A stretch of 64,000 nt of DNA from DATIXJ01 sp963714795 (GCA_963714795.1 CAVQPS010000010.1:310001-374000); one strand, 5' to 3'. Positions 25,912 through 35,991 are shown, counted from the first letter of the stretch. The notes: generated by a model from the letters alone, not told the origin. Translations and numbers: made by a program.

Positions 25912-27400
25912 CTATTTTTCCGTATCAATCTGCGCACGTTGCAGACCGCCGCTGTAATCAACGTAGACAGTTTTCCACTCGCTGAAGAAGTCGTAGACCG
26001 TCCAGCCGCCTTCGCGGTGCCCGTTGCCGGTTTGCTTCACGCCGCCAAACGGCATATGCGCTTCCGCTCCGATCGTCGGGGCGTTGATGTACGTGATGCC
26101 CGCCTTTATATCACGAATCGCTCTGAATGCATTGTTGATGTCTTGCGTGTAGATGGATGACGAAAGTCCGTAAATCGTATTGTTCAAAACATTAACGCCT
26201 TCTTCCAGCGACTTAATTTTCACGACCGAAAGAACCGGACCGAAAATTTCTTCTTTCGCAATACGCATTTCCGCCGTGACACCGGTAAAGATCGTCGGTT
26301 GATGGAACCAACCCTTACTCAATCCGTCGCCGCTCGCGATACTGCCACCGGCAGCAATTTTCGCTCCTTCTTTCTGCCCGATCTCGACATACGATTGAAC
26401 AGTTTTCCGCTGACTTTCGTTTACACAAGGACCGACATCGGTTGTCTCTTTGAGTCCATCACCAAGCCGCAACTTATTCGTCCGGTCGATCAGCATCGAC
26501 ATAAATTTTTCGTGCACTTTTTCATGCAACAGCAATCTGCTGGTTGCCGTGCATCGCTGACCTGTCGTCCCGAACGCGCCCCACAGCACACCATCGAGCG
26601 CGAGATTGAGATCGGCATCGTCCATCACGATCTGCGCATTCTTTCCGCCAAGCTCGAGTGAAACGCGCTTTAATGTTTTACTGGCAACTTCGGAAATTTT
26701 AATTCCGACATTCGTCGAACCGGTAAAACTGACAAGATCAACATCCGGATGTTCCACAATTGCCATACCAACGTCGCTTCCGCCGCCATGCACAATATTG
26801 ATAACGCCGTCCGGCACGCCGGCTTCGATTAAAATCTCGACAAGCATCGTTGCCGTTGCCGGCGTATCGGACGCAGGTTTAAAGACGACCGTATTGCCGC
26901 ACAGCAGTGCAGGGAAAATTTTCCACGTCGGAATCGCCATCGGGAAATTCCACGGCGTCACGACGCCGGCCACGCCGATCGGCACACGCAGCGCCATATT
27001 GAACTTGTTCGGCAGTTCGGACGGAACGGTTTTCCCGAATAACCGTCTTCCCTCCGATGATGCATAATATGCCGTGTCGATTCCTTCCTGAACATCGCCG
27101 CGCGTTTCCAGCAATACTTTTCCCATTTCACGCGTCATGGTGCGGGCAATTTCTTCTTTCTTCGCCACCATGATATCGCCGACTTTCTTGAGAATATCGC
27201 CGCGTTTCGGCGCAGGAACAAGCCGCCATTTCTCAAATGCAATCCGTGCTGCTTTCACCGCTTCAAGAACATCTTCTTTCGAAGATTTGGGAAATGTCCC
27301 GACCAGTTCATCCCAGTTTGCCGGGTTCCGGTTCTCGAATGTCTTTCCCTGATTTTGCGTCAACCCATTTTCCGTTTATAAAATTCTGATATTTTTTCAT
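25912..27400 (-). CDS. Aldehyde dehydrogenase (NAD(P)+), frameshifted near the 5' end
   Basis: The main frame (from about 27345 to 25912) contains all catalytic features: VTPWNFPMAIP, the nucleotide-site FTGSTNVG, ELGGKNAQIV and the cysteine in GTTGQRCTATSR. The true start is the ATG at 27400, preceded by AAGGA. Its first 19 residues (KKYQNFINGKWVDAKSGK) are classical for the family but lie in another frame. One extra base in GGGAAAGAC (27341-27349) separates the two. Removing it gives 495 residues, the normal length. The INAPTIGAEAHMPFGG region resembles enzymes that oxidise piperideine-6-carboxylate, so a role in lysine breakdown with the Lat enzyme is plausible but unproven. Confidence 0.85.
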
Positions 27401-27415
27401 GATCTTTTCCTTTGG

Positions 27416-28712
27416 TTAATGTAAACCGACTCGTTCAAAAATATAATCCACGTTCTTCAAACTCTTTTTCAGATCGAACAGTTCATCCCAATCATTCTTT
27501 TTCATATAGGATGAAATGGTCGAATCGGATTGTAATAATTCCTTGAAACTTTTTTTCGATTGCCATGAATCCATCGCATGTTTCTGCACGGCGGCGTATG
27601 CATCTTCACGCTTCATTCCCTTTTTCGTCAGCGCGAGCAAGAACCGATTGAGAGAAAATCAATCCGTGAGTCAGATCGAGATTCTTTTTCATGTTCTCAG
27701 GATAGACGATCAGCTTGTCGATAATGTCGGTAAATGTCGCCAACATATAATCGAGCAAGATGCAGCTATCGGGAATGATGATGCGCTCGACGGATGAATG
27801 TGTGATGTCACGTTCATGCCAGAGTGCAACATTTTCAAGCGCCGCCTGTGCGTTTCCGCGAAGAACGCGGGCTAATCCGGCAACCCGCTCGCATGTAATC
27901 GGATTGCGTTTGTGCGGCATTGCCGATGAACCTTTTTGTCCTTTGGAAAAATATTCTTCCGCCTCAAGCACTTCGGTTCGTTGAAGATGCCGGATTTCCG
28001 TTGCAAACTTTTCGAGCGAACTGCCGATAACGGCAAGCGTCGTCATGAATTCCGCATGCCGGTCACGCTGAAGAATTTGCGTGGAAACCGGCGCAGGTTT
28101 CAATTCTAATTTCTCGCAGACATATTTTTCAACGAACGGATCGAGATGTTCGTACGTGCCGACGGCGCCGGAAATTTGTCCGACCGAAATCGTTCCGATT
28201 GCATGACGAAGCCGATCGATATTTCTGCGCGTTTCATCGTACCACAAAGCAAGTTTCAAACCGAATGTTGTCGGTTCTGCATGAATGCCGTGCGTTCTGC
28301 CGACCATGACGGTATATTTGAATTCCTTTGCGCGGCGTGCAAGAACTTCTTCGAGCTTTTGTAAATCATTCAATAATAATTCGCCGGCCTGTTTCATCTG
28401 AACCGACAAGCCGGTATCGAGCACATCGGACGATGTCATGCCAAGATGGATGAAGCGTGATTCCGGTCCGACATATTCGCCGACATTCGTGAGAAAGGCA
28501 ATCACATCGTGCTTCACTTCCGCTTCGATCTGTTCGATGCGTTTGATATCGAACGCTGCTTTGTCGCGGATGACTTTGACCGCTTCTTTTGGTATAATGC
28601 CGAGTTCCGATTGCGCTTCGCAGGCAAGAACTTCGATGTCGAGCAGCGTGCGGAATTTATGTTCTTCCGTCCAGAGTTTTCCCATCACCGGACGTGTGTA
28701 GCGCTGAATCAT
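27416..28712 (-). CDS. purB: Adenylosuccinate lyase, frameshifted near the 3' end
   Basis: PurB catalyses two beta-eliminations in purine synthesis, releasing fumarate. The first 350 codons are intact and contain GRTHGIHAEPTTFG and the signature SSAMPHKRNPI. After THGLIFSQ the frame breaks near 27641-27650 (an extra base in CAATCGGTTC). The expected tail (LLALTKKGMKREDAYAAVQ through to FERVGLH) continues in the next frame down to 27416. Removing one base restores 431 residues, the family's usual size. The gene starts three bases after htrA and ends 15 bases before the aldehyde dehydrogenase ATG, so it lies inside an operon. Confidence 0.92.
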
Positions 28713-28715
28713 TTT

Positions 28716-29915
28716 TTACGAAGGTCGTTCTTCTATTTTCAAATTCACGCTCATGTTTTTCCCACCGCGGAGGATTTTCAATTTCAAAACATCTCCGATA
28801 TGCGCATCGACGAGAATAGCAGTAATGTTATCTTCATTCACAACCGTTTCGCCGTTGATCTCCGTGATAATATCGCCCGGTTTCAGACCGGCGCGGTCAG
28901 CCGGACTGTTTCGTTTAAGATCGGCAATAATCGCACCTTCTGCTTTATCCAAACCGAAATACCGCGCCACGCGGCTATCGACGGTTTGCACTTCCCAGCC
29001 GATCCAGAAATTGCGTTCGATTTTGCCGTGCTTCCGCAATTCGTTCAGCACCATTTTCACGCGGTTGATCGGAATTGCAAATCCCAATCCGATACTTCCC
29101 TGGTTCGGCGTAAAGATGACGGCATTCACCCCGATTACTTCGCCGAGAGAATTCAATAACGGTCCGCCGCTGTTTCCCTGATTGATTGCGGCATCGGTCT
29201 GGATCATATTCCGGTAAAAGCGTCCGCCTTCCGCATTCAAATTAATTCCGGTTGCGCTGACGACTCCGACCGTAACCGTCGGCTTGTCGCTAATGTCAAA
29301 AAGTCCGAACGGGTTTCCCATCGCGATCGCCCACTCGCCGATAATAACGTCGTCGGAATTGCCGAGTTTCAAATAAGGAAAATTGCTTCCATCAATTTTC
29401 AGCAAGGAAATATCGGAAAGCATGTCTGTCCCGACGAGCTTGGCTTTATATTTTTCTTTGTTCGTCAATGTTACGACAATTTCTTTCGCATTGCCTGCAA
29501 CATGATCGTTCGTCAGAATATACCCATCGGCAGAAACAATAAAACCGGAGCCGAGGGCTTTCACTTCCTGTTTGAGCGGCGGCCAGTTCCCGAAAAATTG
29601 CGAGAAGAACGGGTCATTGCCGAAAGGGCTTTGGTTAACCTCTTCAACGGCAGTCACGGTAATACCGACCACTGCCGGACTTGCCTGGGCAATCGCCCGC
29701 GTTATAGAATTATGCCGCTGGTTGGATATTTGATCGCCGATACTGTCGCGATTTGCCGATTGGTAGTATGCAGCTTCGGTCGCATTCGGCTGATCGTCGA
29801 GCGAAACAATTTCAGTCGAATCGTGATGCTTGTAGCCGACCGTATAGCCGATCGCAAAACCCATCAGCAGCGGTACGCTGATGACCACAAGAATTGCAAG
29901 AAGTTTTTTTATCAT
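28716..29915 (-). CDS. DegP/HtrA-type serine protease with one PDZ domain
   Basis: This 399-residue envelope protease has an N-terminal membrane anchor or signal (about 3-27). Its trypsin-like domain carries the His of TNDHVAG, the Asp of LSDISLL and the Ser of QGNSGGPLLN, and one PDZ domain follows (about 295-395, with SPADRAGLKPGDII). HtrA proteins degrade or refold damaged periplasmic proteins. A single PDZ domain fits the DegS/HtrA short type. The start is the ATG at 29915, two bases after the transketolase stop; a TTG two codons earlier overlaps that stop. Confidence 0.92.
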   Translation of the reverse strand: MIKKLLAILVVISVPLLMGFAIGYTVGYKHHDSTEIVSLDDQPNATEAAYYQSANRDSIGDQISNQRHNSITRAIAQASPAVVGITVTAVEEVNQSPFGNDPFFSQFFGNWPPLKQEVKALGSGFIVSADGYILTNDHVAGNAKEIVVTLTNKEKYKAKLVGTDMLSDISLLKIDGSNFPYLKLGNSDDVIIGEWAIAMGNPFGLFDISDKPTVTVGVVSATGINLNAEGGRFYRNMIQTDAAINQGNSGGPLLNSLGEVIGVNAVIFTPNQGSIGLGFAIPINRVKMVLNELRKHGKIERNFWIGWEVQTVDSRVARYFGLDKAEGAIIADLKRNSPADRAGLKPGDIITEINGETVVNEDNITAILVDAHIGDVLKLKILRGGKNMSVNLKIEERPS

Positions 29916-29917
29916 TG

Positions 29918-30877
29918 TCAACCTCTCTTTCGTTTCAATACCTTTCGAACTGCCGCGACGATATCGTCTTTTGCGATGTGATATTTTTTCATCAGTTGAT
30001 CACCCGGTCCCGATTCACCGAAGGTATCGTTCACGGCAACGAATTCCTGCGGGGTCGGTACGGTTTGCGCCAGAAGTTCGGCGACGGCACCGCCGAGTCC
30101 CGATTGTTTTTGATGATCTTCCGCCGTCACAATTGCTCCGGTTTCTTTCGCGGCTTTGATGACTGCATCATTGTCGAGCGGTTTAATTGTGTGCATATTC
30201 AGCAAGCGAACGCTGATGCCTTCGGCCGAAAGAATTTCTTCGGCGAGAATTGCTTCCCACACCTGCAAACCGCAGGCAATCACGGTAACATCGTGACCAT
30301 CGATGAGTGTATCGGCTTTGCCGAGTTGAAACGGACTCGCCGGATCGGTGAACACCGGCGTATTGTCACGGAAAAATCTGATATAAATGGGATGATTCCA
30401 TTGAACAGATGCTTTCACCATTCTTTTTGCCTGATGATAATCACATGGTGATGCGACGGTCATGTGCGGAAGAACGCGCATAATGCCGATATCTTCCAGC
30501 GACTGGTGCGTTGCGCCGTCCGGCCCGACAGTGATGCCGCAATGCGACGCGCAAATTTTTACCGGAAGCCGGCTGTACGCGATCGATTGCCGGATCTGAT
30601 CGAACGGCCTGCCGACGGCAAACTCGCCGTACGTCGATGCAAACGGAATTTTCCCGGCAACCGCAAAACCGGCGGCGGTGCCCATCATATCCTGTTCCGC
30701 AATTCCGACGGAAAAAAATCGGTCGGGAAATGCTTTCATAAATAGATCAGTGCGGACGGAACCGGTCACATCACCTCCAAGAACGATAACGTTCGGATTC
30801 TCGTTGCCGAGCTCGACCAGCGCTTCGCCGAATCCGAGTCGTGTTGCTTTTAATTCTTTCGATTGAAATTTTGCCAT
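29918..30877 (-). CDS. Transketolase, C-terminal subunit
   Basis: This 319-residue subunit carries the pyrimidine-binding and C-terminal domains of transketolase. Visible features are ATRLGFGEALVELG at the start, the FSVGIAEQDMMGTAAGFA segment with the catalytic Glu, FASTYGEFAVGRPFDQIR, and the HCGITVGPDGATHQ loop. With the preceding gene it forms a split transketolase for the non-oxidative pentose phosphate pathway. The two genes lie 34 bases apart in the right order. Confidence 0.93.
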   Translation of the reverse strand: MAKFQSKELKATRLGFGEALVELGNENPNVIVLGGDVTGSVRTDLFMKAFPDRFFSVGIAEQDMMGTAAGFAVAGKIPFASTYGEFAVGRPFDQIRQSIAYSRLPVKICASHCGITVGPDGATHQSLEDIGIMRVLPHMTVASPCDYHQAKRMVKASVQWNHPIYIRFFRDNTPVFTDPASPFQLGKADTLIDGHDVTVIACGLQVWEAILAEEILSAEGISVRLLNMHTIKPLDNDAVIKAAKETGAIVTAEDHQKQSGLGGAVAELLAQTVPTPQEFVAVNDTFGESGPGDQLMKKYHIAKDDIVAAVRKVLKRKRG

Positions 30878-30911
30878 GATGATTTTCGTTAATTGACTGA
30901 TGTTTTAGATT

Positions 30912-31790
30912 TTATTTTACGCCGACGGACTGTTTTTCCCAATCGAACTCGATGAAGTCACCATGTTTCGTCGGATGAATTTCGCTGAGCGCTTGTTTTC
31001 CCTGCTCTTCGTTCGGCGGAACACCGTGCCACTTGTAATCGTCTTCCATAAACGAAACACCTTTGCCCATAATCGTTTTTGCGATGATAACTTTCGGTTT
31101 GCCTTTGATTGCCTGCGCCTGTTTCACCGTTTTCAAAAATTGTTCGATATTATTTCCGTCGCATTCAAGAACTTCCCAACCGAAGGAAGTCCATTTATCG
31201 GCAAGCGGCTCGATCTCCATCACTTTATCGGTACGATTATCGATCTGGCAATGATTGCGATCGACGATGGCAATAATATTTTCGAGATGATGATGAGAAG
31301 CAGTCATCATCGCTTCCCACAATTGTCCTTCATCCAGTTCGCCATCACCGGTGAGAATATACACCCAGTTCGGTTTTTTATCCATGCGCAAAGCCAGCGC
31401 ACATCCGACGGCAACGGACAGGCCCTGACCGAGCGCGCCGGAGGCAATTTCAACGCCGGGAACGCCGTGCGTATATGCCGGCGCCGGATGTCCCTGCAAA
31501 CGTCCGTTAATTTTCCGAAGTGTCGTCAATTCATTCAGAGGAAAATATCCGCGCCGGGCAAGTGTCGCGTACCAGACCGGGCAAAGATGTCCCGCCGAGA
31601 GGAAAAAATAATCGCGTGAACTCATGGCAGGATTTTTCGGATCGATTTTCAGAATATCGAAATAGAGCGATGCAAAAATATCGGCAAGCCCGAGCGGTCC
31701 GCCGGAATGTCCCGACTTCGAGATCATCAGCATTTTGATGACGTCACGGCGAATTTGCCGCGACATCTCTTGTAATTCAGCGCTGTTCAT
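30912..31790 (-). CDS. Transketolase, N-terminal (thiamine diphosphate) subunit
   Basis: This 292-residue subunit holds the thiamine-diphosphate binding motif: GDGELDEGQLWEA through to IVDRN in the GDG-x-N pattern. Also present are SGHSGGPLGLADIFASLYF, GHPAPAYTHGVPGVEIASG and LGQGLSVAVGCA, all standard for the family. The start ATG overlaps the plsY stop by four bases (ATGA). Together with the next gene it replaces a single-chain transketolase, an arrangement common in anaerobes and archaea. Confidence 0.94.
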   Translation of the reverse strand: MNSAELQEMSRQIRRDVIKMLMISKSGHSGGPLGLADIFASLYFDILKIDPKNPAMSSRDYFFLSAGHLCPVWYATLARRGYFPLNELTTLRKINGRLQGHPAPAYTHGVPGVEIASGALGQGLSVAVGCALALRMDKKPNWVYILTGDGELDEGQLWEAMMTASHHHLENIIAIVDRNHCQIDNRTDKVMEIEPLADKWTSFGWEVLECDGNNIEQFLKTVKQAQAIKGKPKVIIAKTIMGKGVSFMEDDYKWHGVPPNEEQGKQALSEIHPTKHGDFIEFDWEKQSVGVK

Positions 31791-32431
31791 GAAACTCCAC
31801 TATCGTTGTGAGAGATTGATTTATGAGATGAATGCCAAAGTTGAATTATCGGTTCGATATGACGTATCAAAATCAAAAAACAAAGAAGAGATAAAAATAT
31901 CGCTAATTCTGTCGGCGGAATTTCAACCGGAAGAAAATGCACCAACCAAAAACCGGGCTGGATCCAAACGACAATCGGTGTCATGATCAAAGCAACGGCG
32001 TTTGCGATATGAATGTTTCGCGACAATTGATGAACGATGATCCAGACGCTTCCCCACAACAGCAATGCTGTCCAGCTTATCAACACGATCACACCGGTCG
32101 CGGTTGCAAGTCCACGACCGCCTTTAAACTTGATCCATGGAGAATAATTATGCCCCAGAACAGATCCGATCCCGCTCAGCGCTACCATGACGAACGAATT
32201 TCCGAACAATTCATATGATAAGAACACCGCAAGCATGCCTTTGACAAGATCGATGATCAACACCGAAACGCCGAGAACTTTTGAGCCCGTGACATCGAAC
32301 GTATTCATTGCGCCGACATTACCGCTGCCGGATGTACGAATATCGGCACGCGTTTTCCACCGCACCAGAATATAGGCAGTCGGAAATGATCCCAGCAGAT
32401 AACCAAGCGCAATGCAAAGGACGTACGGCAT
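31787..32431 (-). CDS. plsY: Acyl-phosphate:glycerol-3-phosphate acyltransferase
   Basis: PlsY makes lysophosphatidic acid from acyl-phosphate in the inner membrane, the first step of phospholipid synthesis in most bacteria. The three family motifs are visible: GSGNVGAMN (glycerol-phosphate site), GHNYSPWIKFKGGRG with the conserved KGGRG, and RHIEPI in the final loop. Five membrane helices are predicted. It is the first gene of a minus-strand operon running to 24.8 kb, with a four-base overlap to the transketolase subunit. Confidence 0.95.
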   Translation of the reverse strand: MPYVLCIALGYLLGSFPTAYILVRWKTRADIRTSGSGNVGAMNTFDVTGSKVLGVSVLIIDLVKGMLAVFLSYELFGNSFVMVALSGIGSVLGHNYSPWIKFKGGRGLATATGVIVLISWTALLLWGSVWIIVHQLSRNIHIANAVALIMTPIVVWIQPGFWLVHFLPVEIPPTELAIFLSLLCFLILIRHIEPIIQLWHSSHKSISHNDSGVS

Positions 32432-32740
32432 GAATTCCTGATTTTGTGTTTTTCAGTCTCAAAATAGTAAAAAACCGTCTAAGAAACAAGACTGCCATAG
32501 ACAACGTTTCTCCAAGAAAAAGACGGAAAAGACGAAATTCAAAACAACCTTTTCCTTGTTTCTCGACGCAAAAAAAAGTATATTTTCAACGCACGAGAGC
32601 GATGGGTTTTGCGCCATCGATTCATTTCATCATAAGGAAACTCTCACAGAAACTTCTCTTTGATTACCAATAATATTTACATCCATTTAAAAGTTCATGA
32701 GTGATCGCCAGATCATCAATTAAAAAAATTTGGAGAGAAT
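32432..32740. other. Divergent intergenic region between plsY and the cystathionine beta-synthase gene
   Basis: This 309-base stretch must hold both divergent promoters. I see a small imperfect hairpin (CGATGG/CCATCG near 32600) but no perfect promoter hexamers, no riboswitch I recognise and no RNA gene. A GGAGAG ribosome-binding site at its right end serves the gene at 32741. Confidence 0.5.
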
Positions 32741-34129
32741 ATGCTGAAGGACAATAAGAAAATTCAATTTCATGATAACATCCTCGGAACACTCGGCAAC
32801 ACTCCGCTTGTCAAACTCAACAAGCTTGTCCAGGGATACAAAGGACATTATTTCGCCAAAGTGGAGACGTTCAATCCGGGAAGCTCCGTAAAAGACCGCA
32901 TCGGTATCGAGATCATCGAGGAAGCGGAACATGAAGGCCGGTTGCGTCCCGGCGGAACCATCGTGGAAGCGACGTCGGGAAATACCGGCATGGGTCTCGC
33001 CATTGCAGCAGCAATCAAAGGATACAAATGCATTTTCACGATGCCCGACAAAATGAGCATCGAAAAAATCAGACTGCTCCGTGCATTCGGCGCCGAGGTG
33101 ATTATCACGCCGACAGCAGTTCCGCACGAGTCGCCGGAAAGTTATACGGAAGTTGCCAAACGGATCGTCCGCGAAACACCGAATTCGATTCTTGCCAATC
33201 AGTATTTCAATCCGAAAAATCCGGAAGCGCATTACAAACATACCGGACCGGAAATATGGGAACAAACCGGCGGGCAAATCGATTATTTTGTCGCCAGCGT
33301 CGGAACGGGCGGCACGATTTCCGGAATCGGAAAATTTCTCAAGGAAAAAAATCCCGACATCAAAGTCGTCGGCATCGATCCGAAAGGATCCGTTCTCCGG
33401 GAATATTTCTATACAAAAAAATATCCGCACACGCTGAAGACGTACAAAGTGGAAGGAATCGGACAGGATTGGATTCCCGGAACACTGAATTTTGAAGTCA
33501 TCGACGATATGATCGAAGTGAACGATAAAGAATCATTCATGATGGCGCGACGGTTAACGCGCGAAGAGGGGATTTTTGTCGGCGGCTCGAGCGGTTCTGC
33601 CGTTGCCGGTGCATTGAAATATGCCGACCGGATGAAAGACGACAGCATCATGGTCATTCTGCTGCCCGATACCGGCGAACGCTATCTCAGCAAAATTTTC
33701 AATGACGATTGGATGCGCGAAAACGGTTTCCTTATCCCCGACCGTATCACATTGCGTTACGTCCTTCAGGCAAAAGCGAAAAATGTGCAACAACTTATTG
33801 CCATCGACCCGACGACAACGGTTAGAAAAGCGCTCGACATCCTGAAAGAAAATGACGTCTCGCAGTTGCCGGTTATCGATAAAGGCAAGCCGATCGGAAC
33901 GATCATCGATAACGATCTGATGTCGGCAGTGCTGGATGACAACACGAAATTCGACTCTCCGGTCACAACATTAATGGAACCGGCTTTTCCAGTTCTCGGC
34001 GCAGCGGCACCGATCGAACATGCGATCGATTTCTTGAAGAAAAAAGATTCAGCCGTACTGGTCGAAGAAGATCATAAAATCATCGGCATCCTCACGCGGT
34101 ATGATGTCATCGAATATATGGCACGATAA
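32741..34129 (+). CDS. Cystathionine beta-synthase with C-terminal CBS domains
   Basis: This 462-residue PLP enzyme condenses serine (or activated serine) with homocysteine or sulfide. The PLP lysine is Lys51 in NPGSSVKDRIG. SGNTGMGLAIAAAIKGY and the phosphate loop VGTGGTISGIGK are standard for the fold type II family. Residues from about 340 form two CBS domains, as in animal and many bacterial cystathionine beta-synthases, where they mediate regulation. The next gene, a cystathionine gamma-lyase/synthase relative, starts 24 bases downstream. The pair suggests transsulfuration from homocysteine to cysteine. A cysteine synthase activity cannot be excluded. Confidence 0.9.
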   Translation: MLKDNKKIQFHDNILGTLGNTPLVKLNKLVQGYKGHYFAKVETFNPGSSVKDRIGIEIIEEAEHEGRLRPGGTIVEATSGNTGMGLAIAAAIKGYKCIFTMPDKMSIEKIRLLRAFGAEVIITPTAVPHESPESYTEVAKRIVRETPNSILANQYFNPKNPEAHYKHTGPEIWEQTGGQIDYFVASVGTGGTISGIGKFLKEKNPDIKVVGIDPKGSVLREYFYTKKYPHTLKTYKVEGIGQDWIPGTLNFEVIDDMIEVNDKESFMMARRLTREEGIFVGGSSGSAVAGALKYADRMKDDSIMVILLPDTGERYLSKIFNDDWMRENGFLIPDRITLRYVLQAKAKNVQQLIAIDPTTTVRKALDILKENDVSQLPVIDKGKPIGTIIDNDLMSAVLDDNTKFDSPVTTLMEPAFPVLGAAAPIEHAIDFLKKKDSAVLVEEDHKIIGILTRYDVIEYMAR

Positions 34130-34153
34130 TTCCCATTCATTAAAAAAAACATT

Positions 34154-35290
34154 ATGCGATTCTCAACAAAAGCAATCCACGCAGGCCAACGGCCCGATCC
34201 GCTCAGCGGCGCGGTGATGACGCCTGTCTATCTCACGTCGACGTATGTTCAGCAAGAGCTCGGAAAAAATAAAGGATACGAATATTCCCGCGTCAACAAC
34301 CCGACACGAGACGCACTCGAAGCGAACATCGCCGCTCTTGAAGGCGGAAAAAACGGCCTCGCATTCGGATCCGGCATGGCGGCAATCGATTCTCTGTTCC
34401 GGTTACTGAAACCCGGAAGTCATGTCATCGTTTCACAAAATGTTTATGGCGGAACGTACCGTATCGGAAAAATGGTGTGGGAAGATTTCGGATTGAAGTT
34501 CGAATTTGTGGACACAACACAACTCCATCTCGTTCAAAAAGCAATCACGAAACAGACGCGGATGATTTTCGTCGAAACACCGACCAATCCCACGATGGAA
34601 ATTACCGATCTCGGTGCCATTGCCGAAATCGCAAAGAAACGAAAATTGATTTCCGTTGCGGACAATACGTTTGCTACTCCGTATCTCCAAAAACCTCTCG
34701 AGTACGGTTTCGACGCAGTGGTTCACAGCTTGACAAAATATTTGAACGGTCACAGCGACATGATCGGCGGCATGATCGTCACAAGTCACACGGGCATGAC
34801 CGAGCGACTGCGGTTCTTCCAAAAAGCAACCGGAGGAATATTGAGCCCATTCGATTCATGGCTCTGCCTGCGCGGCACAAAGACGCTTGCAGTCCGGATG
34901 GAACATCACGGCAAAAGCGCTATGCATGTTGCCGTATGGCTTTCCGACCAGAAAAAAATCAAAGAAGTCTTTTATCCCGGTCTTTCGTATCATCCCCAGC
35001 ACAAACTTGCCAAACGGCAGATGAAAAATTTCGGCGGGATGATTTCGTTCGATCTCGGCAATCTCACGGCGGCGAAAAAATTCCTGAAGCGTGTCCGGCT
35101 CTGTGCCCTGGCAGAAAGTCTCGGCGGTGTGGAAACGCTCATCTCGCATCCGGCAACGATGACACATGCATCGATTCCGCCTGCACGACGGCGTGCAATC
35201 GGTGTTACCGACGGGCTGGTGAGAATTTCCGTGGGGCTGGAAGATGTGGATGATATTATCGATGATCTGGAGCAGGCGCTTCGTTTCTGA
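34154..35290 (+). CDS. Cystathionine gamma-lyase/gamma-synthase family PLP enzyme
   Basis: This 378-residue protein belongs to the Cys/Met metabolism PLP family. The PLP lysine is Lys195 in HSLTKYLNGHSD. YEYSRVNNPTR, FGSGMAAI, ETPTNPTMEI and SLGGVETLISHPATMTH are diagnostic. It follows the cystathionine beta-synthase gene by 24 bases, so cleavage of cystathionine to cysteine is the likely direction, although sequence alone does not separate lyase from synthase in this family. Confidence 0.9.
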   Translation: MRFSTKAIHAGQRPDPLSGAVMTPVYLTSTYVQQELGKNKGYEYSRVNNPTRDALEANIAALEGGKNGLAFGSGMAAIDSLFRLLKPGSHVIVSQNVYGGTYRIGKMVWEDFGLKFEFVDTTQLHLVQKAITKQTRMIFVETPTNPTMEITDLGAIAEIAKKRKLISVADNTFATPYLQKPLEYGFDAVVHSLTKYLNGHSDMIGGMIVTSHTGMTERLRFFQKATGGILSPFDSWLCLRGTKTLAVRMEHHGKSAMHVAVWLSDQKKIKEVFYPGLSYHPQHKLAKRQMKNFGGMISFDLGNLTAAKKFLKRVRLCALAESLGGVETLISHPATMTHASIPPARRRAIGVTDGLVRISVGLEDVDDIIDDLEQALRF

Positions 35291-35454
35291 CCTGAAAAAC
35301 GATTTTTCCGTTTTAATATAATTGTGGTTGCTAAGATAAATTATTTTTGTTACATTAATTGCTGTTTATTCGTTTCCCCGTCGTTTCGACATATTGATAA
35401 GCCAACAGAACATGGAATCAATGTTCCATCCGTTCGCAGGAGAAATACCCGAGC

Positions 35455-35925
35455 ATGAAAATTAGCGATATTCTTGAAGAAAAATTAGTAGCAACGAATC
35501 TCCCGGGAAACTCGAAAGACCAAATTATCAACGCCCTGATCGATCTCGTCGGTCAATCGCCGAAAGTGTTGGATAAAGAGAAAATGCGGACGGCAATTTT
35601 CGAGCGCGAGAAAATCATGTCGACCGGCGTCGGTAATGGATTTGCTATCCCGCACGGAAAAACGGACGCCGTTTCCGATATCGTGGCGGCTTTCGGGGTG
35701 ACGGCAGAGCCGATTGCATATCAATCACTCGACGATAAGCCCGTCCGGCTGGTTTTTTTGCTGGTAGGAAAAGAAAATCTCGTCGGTCCTCATATTAAAC
35801 TGTTAAGCCGCATTTCGCGTCTAATGAACAAGGAAGAATTCCGCGGCAAGCTGCTGGATGCCAAAACGCCGCAGGATGTTCTGACCATATTCAAACAAGA
35901 AGAAGCAAACTATTCAGAAATGTAA
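35455..35925 (+). CDS. PTS EIIA type-2 domain protein (PtsN-like)
   Basis: This 156-residue protein is a single EIIA domain of the fructose/nitrogen PTS type. The phosphorylated histidine is His67 in GNGFAIPHGKT. No EIIB or EIIC partner is near, so a regulatory rather than a sugar-uptake role is likely, as for PtsN. A small inverted repeat (ATGGAA/TTCCAT, 35412-35429) precedes the gene. It ends about 66 bases before hisS and could be co-transcribed. Confidence 0.88.
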   Translation: MKISDILEEKLVATNLPGNSKDQIINALIDLVGQSPKVLDKEKMRTAIFEREKIMSTGVGNGFAIPHGKTDAVSDIVAAFGVTAEPIAYQSLDDKPVRLVFLLVGKENLVGPHIKLLSRISRLMNKEEFRGKLLDAKTPQDVLTIFKQEEANYSEM

Positions 35926-35957
35926 TCGTTTGCCGTAGGAAGCATTCCTTTCCGCTC

Positions 35958-35976
35958 GTTCCAATCGAATTGGAAC
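35958..35976. promoter_or_regulatory. Perfect inverted repeat upstream of hisS
   Basis: GTTCCAAT (35958-35965) and ATTGGAAC (35969-35976) are exact inverses around a three-base loop, 16 bases before the TTG start of hisS. It could be a protein-binding site or a small RNA hairpin near the ribosome-binding site. It is not followed by a T-run. Confidence 0.45.
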
Positions 35977-35991
35977 AACCATGGAGTTTTA

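Noticed and set aside
33028..33495. Second plus-strand frame inside the cystathionine beta-synthase gene
   Set aside because: Low-complexity basic composition and no start signal; a shadow of the true frame.
34477..35253. Plus-strand frame of 258 codons overlapping the cystathionine gamma-lyase gene
   Set aside because: The Arg/Ser/His-rich composition is typical of an out-of-frame shadow; the main frame has the PLP signature.
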